Assembly (NCBI GenBank): GCA_024682075.1
Contig: JAIKZQ010000008.1
Coordinates: 1 to 64,000, forward strand
Direction of reading: 5' to 3'
Source of the DNA: Lachnospiraceae bacterium
GTDB taxonomy: Bacteria > Bacillota > Clostridia > Lachnospirales > Lachnospiraceae
Length of the DNA stretch: 64,000 nt
Position numbers and translations under genes: made by a program. Under the pieces are notes generated by a model. That model did no database searches. It had not been told where the DNA came from and worked only from the letters and a program-made list of their open reading frames with translations. Below, in pieces: positions 26,481 through 34,930 of this stretch. Every line of letters starts with the position of its first letter. The first letter of the stretch is position 1.

Positions 26481-27785
26481 ATGAGAATGGTGGATATCAT
26501 AACCTCTAAGAGGAACGGGAACGAACTGACTGATGATGAGATCTCTTTTTTCGTGAAAGGATATACTGAAGGCGAGATTCCCGATTACCAGGTATCAGCC
26601 CTGATGATGGCAATTTATTTTCGCGGCATGAATGAAAGAGAGACTCTGACTCTTACAAAGGTCATGGAAGATTCCGGTGACAAGCTGGATCTTTCCGGCA
26701 TAAACGGCATCAAGGTCGACAAGCATTCAACAGGCGGAGTCGGGGACAAGACTTCCCTAGCGCTCACTCCCATTGTCTCGGCATGCGGTGTTCCCATTGC
26801 GAAGATGAGCGGAAGAGGCCTCGGACATACAGGCGGCACCATAGACAAGCTCGAAAGCTTTGATGGTTTTAATGTCTCCATCTCCACTGAGGAATTTGTT
26901 CGTAACGTCAATGAGGTCGGCATATCCATAATGGGTCAGACCGCGGATCTTGCTCCTGCAGATAAGAAGCTGTATGCACTCAGGGATGTCACGGGCACCG
27001 TTGAGAACATGTCACTCATAGCAAGTTCCATCATGAGCAAGAAGCTTGCAGCCGGTGCGGATGCGATAGTGCTTGATGTCAAGACAGGCAGCGGGGCGTT
27101 CATGAAGACCCTTGAGGATTCCAGGGCTCTTGCGGAGGAAATGGTCAGGATAGGAAAAGGTGCCGGAAGGAAAACGGTGGCTCTTATCAGTGACATGGAC
27201 CAGCCTCTGGGCAATACCGTCGGAAATGCCATCGAAGTACGTGAAGCAATAGAAACGCTTATGGGGAAAGGCCCTGATGATTTCACCGAACTTGTATATG
27301 CTCTTGCAACTCAGATGCTCATACTCGGTGAAAAAGCATCCGGTGAGGAAGAAGCGCTTGCCATGATAAAGGAAGCGGTGTCAAGCGGAAGGGCACTTGA
27401 CAGGCTTGCGGCATTTGTAAAGGTACAGGGCGGTGATCCCGAACAGGTATATCATCCCGAAAAGCTCAAAGTATCCGATAAGACATATACCGTTAAAGCA
27501 GAAAACTCGGGATACATAGAGCACATAGTCTGTGATGAAGTGGGAATCGCCTGCATGATGCTGGGCGGCGGAAGAGCATCCAAGGAAGATGTGATAGATC
27601 TGAGCGTGGGAATAAGACTTCTTAAGAAGACAGGTGATGAAGTGGCCGCAGGCGATGATCTTGCGATCATATATTATACCGACGATGCAAATCTTGAAAA
27701 TGCAGCAAATAAGCTCAGAACTTCCTATGTGATCACGGACAGGAAGACTGAAAAAGGCAATCTGATAAAGGATCTGATCAAATAA
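26481..27785 (+). CDS. pdp: Pyrimidine-nucleoside phosphorylase
   Basis: The enzyme splits uridine and thymidine with phosphate to ribose- or deoxyribose-1-phosphate and base, in salvage. The 434-residue sequence has the phosphate-binding signature KHSTGGVGDKTSL and SGRGLGHTGGTIDKLES, and the C-terminal domain with a barrel-sandwich fold (ENSGYIEHIVCDEVG). The length and motifs fit the Firmicutes Pdp enzyme; thymidine-specific DeoA is close and cannot be excluded. AAGGAG lies 10 bases before the ATG. It is probably co-transcribed with phoH, which begins within 15 bases. Confidence 0.94.
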   Translation: MRMVDIITSKRNGNELTDDEISFFVKGYTEGEIPDYQVSALMMAIYFRGMNERETLTLTKVMEDSGDKLDLSGINGIKVDKHSTGGVGDKTSLALTPIVSACGVPIAKMSGRGLGHTGGTIDKLESFDGFNVSISTEEFVRNVNEVGISIMGQTADLAPADKKLYALRDVTGTVENMSLIASSIMSKKLAAGADAIVLDVKTGSGAFMKTLEDSRALAEEMVRIGKGAGRKTVALISDMDQPLGNTVGNAIEVREAIETLMGKGPDDFTELVYALATQMLILGEKASGEEEALAMIKEAVSSGRALDRLAAFVKVQGGDPEQVYHPEKLKVSDKTYTVKAENSGYIEHIVCDEVGIACMMLGGGRASKEDVIDLSVGIRLLKKTGDEVAAGDDLAIIYYTDDANLENAANKLRTSYVITDRKTEKGNLIKDLIK

Positions 27786-27797
27786 AGGATGTCAGTA

Positions 27798-28781
27798 ATG
27801 GATGGTTTTTCGCTTAAAGCAGAATTATCAAGCGATGAAATGAGAACGATCTTCGGCATGAGGGATGCCAACATCAAGAAGGTGGAATCCTCCATGAACG
27901 TGAAGGTGGTCTCAAGAAACGGGTACATGTATATATACGGTGATGAGGAAAACGCAAAAAGAGCGCTGTCAGTCATCATGGATCTGAAGGATTATTCCGG
28001 AAAGGGTAATGAGATAGAAGAACAAAGTGTTGATTACGCAATAGAAGAGGCTGCCGAGGACCACAGCGGGGTGCTTGGTGAGACCGTTTCCGATTGCATC
28101 TGTCATACAGTGAACGGAAAGCCTGTTTTCCCCAAGACGCTTGGCCAGAAGAAGTATGTGAATTCCATCAGGGACAAGATGATCACTTTCGGAATAGGAC
28201 CTGCCGGAACAGGCAAGACATACCTTGCAATGGCGATGGCAATAACCGCATTCAAGAATGAGGAAGTCGGAAGGATCATACTCACCAGACCCGCCATCGA
28301 AGCCGGTGAAAAGCTGGGGTTTCTTCCGGGTGATCTTCAGAGCAAGGTCGATCCTTACCTGAGACCTTTGTACGATGCACTGTTTCAGATCATGGGACCT
28401 GAAAAGTTCAGCCTGAACATGGAAAAAGGTCTTATCGAAGTGGCGCCTTTGGCATATATGAGAGGAAGAACTCTTGATAATGCATTCATCATTCTTGATG
28501 AGGCACAGAACACGACACCTGCGCAGATGAAGATGTTCCTGACCAGGATAGGCTTCGGTTCCAAGGTGGTAGTGACAGGAGATGCAACACAGAAGGACCT
28601 TGCGCCGGGAACTGTTTCGGGACTTGATGTCGCAACTAAGGTTCTGGGCGGAATGGACGATATAGCATTTTGCGAACTGACCAGCAAGGACGTCGTAAGA
28701 CATCCTCTGGTCCAGAAGATCGTTAAACGTTACGAAGATTATGAGAGCAGAAGAAGAACTCCAGACAAAAAGCACCGCTAA
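27798..28781 (+). CDS. phoH: PhoH family ATPase/RNA-associated protein
   Basis: PhoH-like proteins are cytoplasmic P-loop ATPases linked to RNA metabolism. An N-terminal KH-like part (about 1-80) precedes the PhoH domain, with Walker A FGIGPAGTGKTYLAMA near residue 135, LTRPAIEAGEKLGFLPGDL, the segment RGRTLDNAFIILDEAQNTT with Walker B, and TGDATQKDL. The 327 residues are typical. I choose ATG 27798 since AAAGGAT ends 7 bases before it; ATG 27789 overlaps that site. The order phoH - PgpH-type gene - ybeY is the classic Firmicutes arrangement. Confidence 0.95.
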   Translation: MDGFSLKAELSSDEMRTIFGMRDANIKKVESSMNVKVVSRNGYMYIYGDEENAKRALSVIMDLKDYSGKGNEIEEQSVDYAIEEAAEDHSGVLGETVSDCICHTVNGKPVFPKTLGQKKYVNSIRDKMITFGIGPAGTGKTYLAMAMAITAFKNEEVGRIILTRPAIEAGEKLGFLPGDLQSKVDPYLRPLYDALFQIMGPEKFSLNMEKGLIEVAPLAYMRGRTLDNAFIILDEAQNTTPAQMKMFLTRIGFGSKVVVTGDATQKDLAPGTVSGLDVATKVLGGMDDIAFCELTSKDVVRHPLVQKIVKRYEDYESRRRTPDKKHR

Positions 28782-29952
28782 GGCGTTGCCGGGCATATTG
28801 TTCGCGGTTTTCTATGCACTTATCCTCGTGGCTGCAGGAGCCTTTACAGGCGTCTGGGCTGCCGAGCTTATTCAGCGGGCAGTTTTTTCCCTTATCCTCG
28901 GCGGTATAGTGTCTCTTGTGATCAGGAAGTATTATCCGCATTCCGTGACCGATCCGGAGATTTCCGCAGAGTCAGAGAAAAGACTATGGATAATAGTGTA
29001 CATATCCATGCTGTTATCCGTTCTCTATTCCTTCTTTCCCAATACGATATGGGTATTTGTTCCGCTTTTTGTCGTTCTGTCTCTTTTCTCGACGCCGGTG
29101 ATCGGCATCACCGTTGCGTCTGTTCTTCTTGCGGGAACGGCGATCATTTCAGGGTGCGGTGCGCTGGTGTTCTTTCTTTACTTTGTGAGCGGGGTATTTG
29201 CCGTGATGGTATTCCTTCCTCTCGATGCAGAGATGAAGTTTATGATGCCTGCTTTTCTGTCGTCACTTTGCCTTCTTGCATGCGAGATGTGCGGCATCAT
29301 CCTGACGGTCAATGCACGTCCGGATGTCCAGATGTTCATTCTTCCCGTGGCTAACTGCCTGATCGGGATCATTGTCATTTATTCCGCATTCAGGGGATAT
29401 TCCTCGCTGGTGATGTTCAGATATCTGGATCTTTATCAGAATCTGTGTGACACGGAAAATGAAAGACTGCTTGAACTCAAGGATGAGGATCCCCGGACTT
29501 ACATGATGTCGATACATACAGCGTATTTTTGTGAGAGACTGGCTTCAAGGCTGGGACTTGATGCGCAGATAGTCAAGTGCGCCGGCTTTTATCACGAGAT
29601 GACTCCTCTTAACGCTGATGACAGGGAAGAGTTTTACCGTGACATGCAGTTTACGAATGCTCTCAGGATATTGCTCGATGAATATGAAGAATATGTCAGC
29701 AATCCCGGCATCTCTCTTTCCAGGAAGGAATCAGCCGTTCTTGTCTGTTCCAGGACTGTCGTGATGACCGTGATGGCACTTTTTGAAAAAGACCAAAACG
29801 CCGGGATAGACACATCCAGACTTGTTGATGCGATATTTGACAGGTTCGTTAAGATCGGAACTTTCAGCGAGTGCGAGATCACATTCGCGGACCTGTCTGC
29901 CATGAAGCAGATCTTTAAAGAGGAGAAGCTTTATTATGACTTTCTTCGTTGA
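28741..29952 (+). CDS. PgpH-like membrane protein with degenerate HD domain
   Basis: The gene sits where pgpH (7TM-HD c-di-AMP phosphodiesterase) normally lies, between phoH and ybeY. The 403-residue product lacks the large N-terminal extracellular domain, has about seven membrane helices (residues 15-220) and then a cytoplasmic part that follows the PgpH HD domain in outline: an early His (H259), the AGFYHE segment (H285-E286) where family members have YHDIGK, and a C-terminal stretch (SRKESAVLVCSRTVV...ITFADLSAMKQIF) matching the family's end. The HD dyad's Asp, the following GK and the later metal Asp are replaced. It is thus probably not a phosphodiesterase; a binding or scaffold role is inference. 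It overlaps phoH by 41 bases and ybeY by 17. Confidence 0.8.
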   Translation: MRAEEELQTKSTAKALPGILFAVFYALILVAAGAFTGVWAAELIQRAVFSLILGGIVSLVIRKYYPHSVTDPEISAESEKRLWIIVYISMLLSVLYSFFPNTIWVFVPLFVVLSLFSTPVIGITVASVLLAGTAIISGCGALVFFLYFVSGVFAVMVFLPLDAEMKFMMPAFLSSLCLLACEMCGIILTVNARPDVQMFILPVANCLIGIIVIYSAFRGYSSLVMFRYLDLYQNLCDTENERLLELKDEDPRTYMMSIHTAYFCERLASRLGLDAQIVKCAGFYHEMTPLNADDREEFYRDMQFTNALRILLDEYEEYVSNPGISLSRKESAVLVCSRTVVMTVMALFEKDQNAGIDTSRLVDAIFDRFVKIGTFSECEITFADLSAMKQIFKEEKLYYDFLR

Positions 29953-30442
29953 AAATGAAACAGATAAGGAATTCGGCTTTGATGAGGCCGGCCTTATAAA
30001 GACCGTGTGCCTGGAAGCGTTCACTTCCGAAGGAGCACCTGTTGATAATCTTTCGGTTAATGTCCTGATAACCGATTCCGAGGGAATAAGAGAACTTAAC
30101 AGACAGTACAGGGACATTGATTCCGCCACGGATGTTTTGTCGTTTCCAAACCTTGATTTTGACACGCCTTCCGATTTCAGCATTCCGGATGACAGACTTG
30201 CCGATTACACCGATCCGGATACCGGCGAGCTGCTGATGGGAGACATTATCCTTAATGCCGACAGGATCTTTTCTCAGGCTGAGGAATTCGGACATTCAGT
30301 AAAAAGAGAAATGGCTTTTCTTACTGCACACAGCTGCCTTCATCTGTGCGGATACGATCATATGACCGAAGATGAAGAAAAGGTGATGTTTGCAAGACAG
30401 GAAGAGATATTAGAGAGATTAGGCATCACCAGAGGTGACTGA
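29936..30442 (+). CDS. ybeY: Endoribonuclease YbeY (rRNA maturation factor)
   Basis: YbeY is a zinc-dependent single-strand endoribonuclease in 16S rRNA maturation and ribosome quality control. The 168-residue protein has the conserved ATDVLSFP segment and the metal-binding HSCLHLCGYDH (H-x3-H-x5-H form) near residue 138. GAGGAGAAG precedes the ATG. It overlaps the preceding gene's end, and its stop shares a base with the next ATG (TGATG). Confidence 0.96.
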   Translation: MTFFVENETDKEFGFDEAGLIKTVCLEAFTSEGAPVDNLSVNVLITDSEGIRELNRQYRDIDSATDVLSFPNLDFDTPSDFSIPDDRLADYTDPDTGELLMGDIILNADRIFSQAEEFGHSVKREMAFLTAHSCLHLCGYDHMTEDEEKVMFARQEEILERLGITRGD

Positions 30443-32016
30443 TGAAGAATTATATCTACAAGAAAAAAAACGGGCTGTTATCGCTTTTGATATCTGCTCT
30501 GTCGGTTTATGTATATAGAAACACACTTACAGACATCGGAATCGGATATGCAGCCTGTGCATATCTGATCTGCATCACGATCTGGATGCTGCTTGGGTAC
30601 GGCTTTTCAGACGTGCTCATGAGAATGGTCAGGGCAAGGCTTACCAAGGGTCAGAAGAGCAACGCACTGAACATACTGTCTGCTTCTTTAGTCAATCAGT
30701 TCGTGACCGGCATCGTGGGTGCAGCGTTATGTGCCATCGTTACTCATAACCTTATGTCCGGCTTGCTCGGACTTCCAAAGGGCAGATTCCTGGGCTGTTA
30801 TCTGTGTGTCTGTTTTTTCTTCAGGATGATCAATGAATACCTTACGGGTTATGCATCCGTATCATCAGGAGACAAGGCTGTATGCATCGCATCTGTTCTT
30901 CGTGAACTCTTCAGGATCATTACCGGTTTTCTGTTCATGAACATGATGCATGATCAGGGCATCATTGCAAGCACTCTTTTGATGGATGACGAATTAAGAT
31001 ACATATATGCGGCATCGGGACTGTTTATAGGATTCTGCGTTACCGAGATCCTGATATTCGTGTTCCTTTTCATTGTCAGGCTTGGTCTTAAATTGAAGAG
31101 CAGAGGAGAGTATGAGTCATATGACACAAGGGACAAGGCTCCCGCAATATTTCTTAATCTTTGGAAAAAACGCATCGGAAACATCATTCACGGACTTGCG
31201 TTCTGTGCATTCCTGATCTTTGTTTTATCTACCGTTCATGATGCCTCGGTCCTTGGAATGGCCGTATGTGCTCTCATGGCTCCGTTTGCCTTTTCCGTGA
31301 TCCTGGCTCTGTATTGCGGAACGCAGGCATCTGTCAGCTGGATCGGCAGCGTTAGGAAAAATGAAAAGGGACTTGCCAGGGCTTACTTTGATTACGGAAT
31401 TCACATTGTGGTGATCTCATCAGTATTCTGTACAGCATTCTTTGCGTCCGTTTCCAAACTTGTAAACAGGATTCTTCTTCCTGAGCCCGGAATGTCTGTT
31501 TCCGTTGAACTCATCGTGCTTCTGCTGGCTTCGATATTTTTCTCGATGGCACTGTTTTCAGATCAGCTCTGTGCGATGAGAGATGACCGCATTCCCAGGA
31601 TAATCGCCGATGCGGCTGCGTGTCTTCTCGGTATCCTTTCCGTTAAGCTTTGTTCAAACGCAGGTCAGGGCTTTTCAAGGACACTCATGATAACTGTGAT
31701 CGTATATTCGGCCGCTTCAATGATATGCTGGTGCGTCATCACATATGTGCGTCTTTCCATGGTGTTTGATCCTCTCAGGAATATCCTGATCCCGGTTGTT
31801 GCAGGTGCCGTCACGGCTATCTTCCTGCTGCTTATCACCAATGCCGCGGCAGCGCATCTCGGTAATTTCTTCACGCTGCTCATGTGCATTCCCATAGGAC
31901 TTATCATTTATCATTCGGTACTGTTGCTTCTGAGGAATTATTCGGATTCTGAGCTTAAGCTGATGCCGCTTGGCGGTGTTTTGTACAGCCTGGGACAGAT
32001 CCTTAAGGTGATGTGA
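30442..32016 (+). CDS. Polytopic membrane protein, MurJ/SpoVB-like flippase fold
   Basis: The 524-residue product has about 13-14 hydrophobic helices and little else. The repeat pattern, the early LLSLLISALSVYVYRNTLTDIGIGYAACAYLI and the C-terminal LGGVLYSLGQILKVM recall the MOP-superfamily polysaccharide exporters (SpoVB, MurJ). No enzyme motif is present. A role in flipping a lipid-linked cell-wall or surface precursor is inferred from the fold only. It is translationally coupled to ybeY, and the next gene starts 1 base after its stop. Confidence 0.7.
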   Translation: MKNYIYKKKNGLLSLLISALSVYVYRNTLTDIGIGYAACAYLICITIWMLLGYGFSDVLMRMVRARLTKGQKSNALNILSASLVNQFVTGIVGAALCAIVTHNLMSGLLGLPKGRFLGCYLCVCFFFRMINEYLTGYASVSSGDKAVCIASVLRELFRIITGFLFMNMMHDQGIIASTLLMDDELRYIYAASGLFIGFCVTEILIFVFLFIVRLGLKLKSRGEYESYDTRDKAPAIFLNLWKKRIGNIIHGLAFCAFLIFVLSTVHDASVLGMAVCALMAPFAFSVILALYCGTQASVSWIGSVRKNEKGLARAYFDYGIHIVVISSVFCTAFFASVSKLVNRILLPEPGMSVSVELIVLLLASIFFSMALFSDQLCAMRDDRIPRIIADAAACLLGILSVKLCSNAGQGFSRTLMITVIVYSAASMICWCVITYVRLSMVFDPLRNILIPVVAGAVTAIFLLLITNAAAAHLGNFFTLLMCIPIGLIIYHSVLLLLRNYSDSELKLMPLGGVLYSLGQILKVM

Positions 32017-32017
32017 A

Positions 32018-33244
32018 ATGAACATATCAATCATTGGCTGCGGTGCATCGGGCATGACCGCAGCCATTTCTGCGATCAGGAACGGTGCGGATCCTGAATG
32101 CATAACCATATATGAAGCATCTGACAGACCCGGAAGGAAGATCCTTGCAACGGGAAACGGCAGATGCAATCTCGGTAATGAATTTCTTGACAGGTCCTGT
32201 TTCTATGTATCGGATGATCGTGGCAGGACCTTCGTTGACGGTATCCTTTCTTCATTTTCAACAGATGATCTGAAAGAGTTCTTTGATTCTCTCGGGATCA
32301 TCACGGTTTCCAAAAACGGTTATCTCTATCCCAGGTCCTTGCAGGCTTTGTCGGTTCTTGATGCGCTGGTAAAAACCTGTGAGGATGCCGGAGTCAGGAT
32401 CGAATACTCTTCCCCTGTAACCGGAATAAAAAAAACCGGGGACAGGATTCTTTTGAATTTTGGAGATTGCAGTGAAGAGACTGACAGGGTGATCATATCT
32501 TCAGGCATGGGTTCTGGTGGATTTGCGATTAAAGGCATTGATGCCCTTGGGATCTTTGATGGCCTTGGACTCGAACTCCGAAAGGCTTATCCGGCGTTAT
32601 GCGGTCTTAAAGTCTCTGATGACATAAGGTCCGTTGCAGGTGTACGTGCTCACGGTAAAGTGACACTTATGTCGGAAAAAACCGATCTTGGCGAGGACGA
32701 AGGAGAGATACAGTTTACCAAAGAAACAGTATCGGGGATACCGGTATTTCAGGTGAGCAGACAGGCATCTGCATATTTGGCTGACGGACGCAGGGTATAT
32801 GCCGTGCTCGACCTTATGCCGGAGGTCTCAGCTGATGATGTGTCTGAGATGATAAGAAAAAGGATACGGATGTATCCCGAAAGAGAAGCAGCTTTTCTGC
32901 TGAACGGAGTGCTGAATAACAAGCTTTCATCGTATGTGCTTAAAAGATCCGGCATAAAGAACGAATTGAAGACCGGACAGATCGATTATGACAAAACCGT
33001 AAGACTGTCTGATAATATCAAGGCTCTGAAGTTCGACATTACAGGAACCGAAAGTGCCGAAAAGGCACAGACAATGGAAGGCGGGATCAGTCTGAATGAA
33101 GTGAGGGATGATCTTGAGCTGAAGAAGCATAAGGGCATATACGTTGCCGGAGAGCTTCTTGACATTGACGGTAAATGCGGAGGATACAATCTGTATCTTG
33201 CATGGGCTACCGGTCTTATCGCAGGAAGGAGTGCAGCACTATGA
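32018..33244 (+). CDS. NAD(P)/FAD-dependent oxidoreductase, HI0933/YhiN family
   Basis: The protein begins with a dinucleotide motif (ISIIGCGASGMTAAISAIRNG) and the FAD-ribose acidic end EASDRPGRKILATGNGRCNLGN, the hallmark of HI0933-type flavoproteins. It ends with the second FAD motif GKCGGYNLYLAWATGLIAGRSAA. Length (408) is normal. The physiological substrate is unknown. AAGGTGAT precedes the ATG. Its stop overlaps the start of the next FAD-dependent gene (ATGA). Confidence 0.92.
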   Translation: MNISIIGCGASGMTAAISAIRNGADPECITIYEASDRPGRKILATGNGRCNLGNEFLDRSCFYVSDDRGRTFVDGILSSFSTDDLKEFFDSLGIITVSKNGYLYPRSLQALSVLDALVKTCEDAGVRIEYSSPVTGIKKTGDRILLNFGDCSEETDRVIISSGMGSGGFAIKGIDALGIFDGLGLELRKAYPALCGLKVSDDIRSVAGVRAHGKVTLMSEKTDLGEDEGEIQFTKETVSGIPVFQVSRQASAYLADGRRVYAVLDLMPEVSADDVSEMIRKRIRMYPEREAAFLLNGVLNNKLSSYVLKRSGIKNELKTGQIDYDKTVRLSDNIKALKFDITGTESAEKAQTMEGGISLNEVRDDLELKKHKGIYVAGELLDIDGKCGGYNLYLAWATGLIAGRSAAL

Positions 33245-34875
33245 TCAGGATAGATCAGATAAAAGCCAGACCTTCCAGAGACGATTCGGGACTAGTCAGG
33301 GCCGTGACCAAAAAGCTTGGGATCAGGGATGGTGACATAGAAGAGATAGGCATTATCAGAAAATCTCTCGATGCCCGCAAGAAACCGGATGTATTTAGCG
33401 TGTACAGCATCTGGATAAGCGTAAAGAATGAGGGCAGGATACTTAAGAAGTTCAAAAACGATGCGAACGTGTCCGTATTCGAGCCTCATCTTTATGAATC
33501 ACCTTCTTTCGGCAATACGGAACTTAAACACAGACCGCTTGTGGTCGGAATGGGACCTGCGGGACTGTTTTGTTCATATGAGCTTGCAAGGCTCGGATAT
33601 AAACCTCTCGCCATTGAACGCGGCAGGTGCGTGGAAGAGCGCAAAAAAGATGTAAAGAAATTCTGGGAAACGGGCGTGCTCGATACCGCATCCAATGTAC
33701 AGTTCGGTGAAGGCGGTGCCGGTGCTTTTTCCGACGGCAAGCTTACCACTTCTGTCAAGGATAAGGACGGACGCGTTCATAAGGTGCTGAAGACTCTTGT
33801 CGATCACGGAGCACCCGACGATATCCTTTATGAGCATATGCCTCATCTGGGGACAGATGTTCTTCCCGGAATCGTGGAAAGCATCCGCCGGGACATCGTT
33901 TCACTGGGCGGTGAAGTCAGATTTGAGACCACCCTTACAGGCATAGAGACTAAAGGCGGGAAGATCATTTCCGCAAAGCTGACGGATAAGGATGGAAATG
34001 TTAGCACTGAGCCTTGTGATGTCCTGATACTTGCAATAGGACACTCCGCAAGGGATACATATAAGATGCTTTATGAGAGCGGTCTTAAGATGGAACAGAA
34101 GCCCTTCGCCGCTGGCTTCAGAGTTCAGCATCCTCAGGAAATGATAGATCTTGACCGGTACGGCAGCCATGAGAATGCGGAACTTCTCGGAGCATCTCCT
34201 TATAAAGTTACCGCCAATTTTGAGGACAGGGGAGTGTTTTCGTTCTGCATGTGTCCCGGCGGGTATGTGGTCAATTCTTCATCCGAGGAAGGCATGACTG
34301 TTGTGAACGGCATGAGCTACAGCGGAAGAGATTCCGGTACTGCCAACTCGGCAATAGTCGTCTCAATCCCTGTATCAAGCTACGGATCTGATCATCCGCT
34401 TGCAGGCATCGCATTTCAGCAGGAGATCGAGAAAAAGACACATGAGCTTGCAAACGGCAGGATACCTGCCGAAAGGTATGAGGACTTCAGGAGATCCGTT
34501 CTCGGTGATTCATATGAAGCAGGTAATGTCCCGCCTATAGGAGATTCTTTGAAGCCGATGTTCAAGGGGGATTACAAGTGGTGCGATCTTTCAGGGATCT
34601 TTGATGAAGAGATCAACAGGCTTTTCGTTGACGGCATGACTGTTTTCGGCAGGCAAATAAAAGGGTTCGATGCTCCCGATGTGATAATGGCCGGAACAGA
34701 ATCGAGGACGAGTTCTCCTGTCAGGATCGTCAGAAGCGATGATATGTTCTCTGAAACCGGAGGCATCATTCCCATCGGTGAGGGGGCCGGATACGCGGGC
34801 GGAATAACCTCGGCAGCCGTTGATGGCATTCGCGGAGCCGAGGCTGTCATCAGGAAATACAGACCATTAACTTAG
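33241..34875 (+). CDS. FAD-dependent dehydrogenase-like protein (COG2509 type)
   Basis: A 544-residue flavoprotein. Residues 1-95 form a small N-terminal domain found in this group (KARPSRDDSGLVRAVTKKLGI). An FAD motif follows (PLVVGMGPAGLFCSYELARLGYKPLAIERG), then the segment NVQFGEGGAGAFSDGKL and a C-terminal part ending GEGAGYAGGITSAAVDGIRGAEAVI. Its substrate is not known. The ATG at 33241 overlaps the previous stop; an upstream reading from 33175 lies inside that gene. It ends just before a small REP-like hairpin. Confidence 0.9.
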   Translation: MIRIDQIKARPSRDDSGLVRAVTKKLGIRDGDIEEIGIIRKSLDARKKPDVFSVYSIWISVKNEGRILKKFKNDANVSVFEPHLYESPSFGNTELKHRPLVVGMGPAGLFCSYELARLGYKPLAIERGRCVEERKKDVKKFWETGVLDTASNVQFGEGGAGAFSDGKLTTSVKDKDGRVHKVLKTLVDHGAPDDILYEHMPHLGTDVLPGIVESIRRDIVSLGGEVRFETTLTGIETKGGKIISAKLTDKDGNVSTEPCDVLILAIGHSARDTYKMLYESGLKMEQKPFAAGFRVQHPQEMIDLDRYGSHENAELLGASPYKVTANFEDRGVFSFCMCPGGYVVNSSSEEGMTVVNGMSYSGRDSGTANSAIVVSIPVSSYGSDHPLAGIAFQQEIEKKTHELANGRIPAERYEDFRRSVLGDSYEAGNVPPIGDSLKPMFKGDYKWCDLSGIFDEEINRLFVDGMTVFGRQIKGFDAPDVIMAGTESRTSSPVRIVRSDDMFSETGGIIPIGEGAGYAGGITSAAVDGIRGAEAVIRKYRPLT

Positions 34876-34883
34876 GGTGCAGA

Positions 34884-34913
34884 GGTGCAAAAAAGAACCG
34901 TCCCTTTTGCACA
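34884..34913. repeat. REP-like hairpin with GAACCGTCCC loop
   Basis: GTGCAAAA (34885-34892) pairs perfectly with TTTTGCAC (34905-34912) around the loop AAGAACCGTCCC. The core (GGGACGGTTCTTTT on the minus strand) resembles a short palindromic repeat that I recall being scattered in many clostridial genomes. No T tract follows, so it is not a standard terminator. Only one copy is in the window. Confidence 0.5.
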
Positions 34914-34930
34914 TGTTGGAGGAATGGATC

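Noticed and set aside
27969..28796. 275-codon minus-strand frame over phoH
   Set aside because: PhoH motifs on the plus strand are complete; the antisense frame is rich in Cys/His with no family features.
28741..29952. Frameshift or truncation explaining the missing HD residues
   Set aside because: The frame is open from start to end, the membrane part and C-terminus both follow the family, and the replaced residues are point changes rather than a shift.
33175..33240. N-terminal extension of the second FAD-dependent protein
   Set aside because: It lies inside the preceding gene in another frame; ATG 33241 overlaps the stop in the usual ATGA way.
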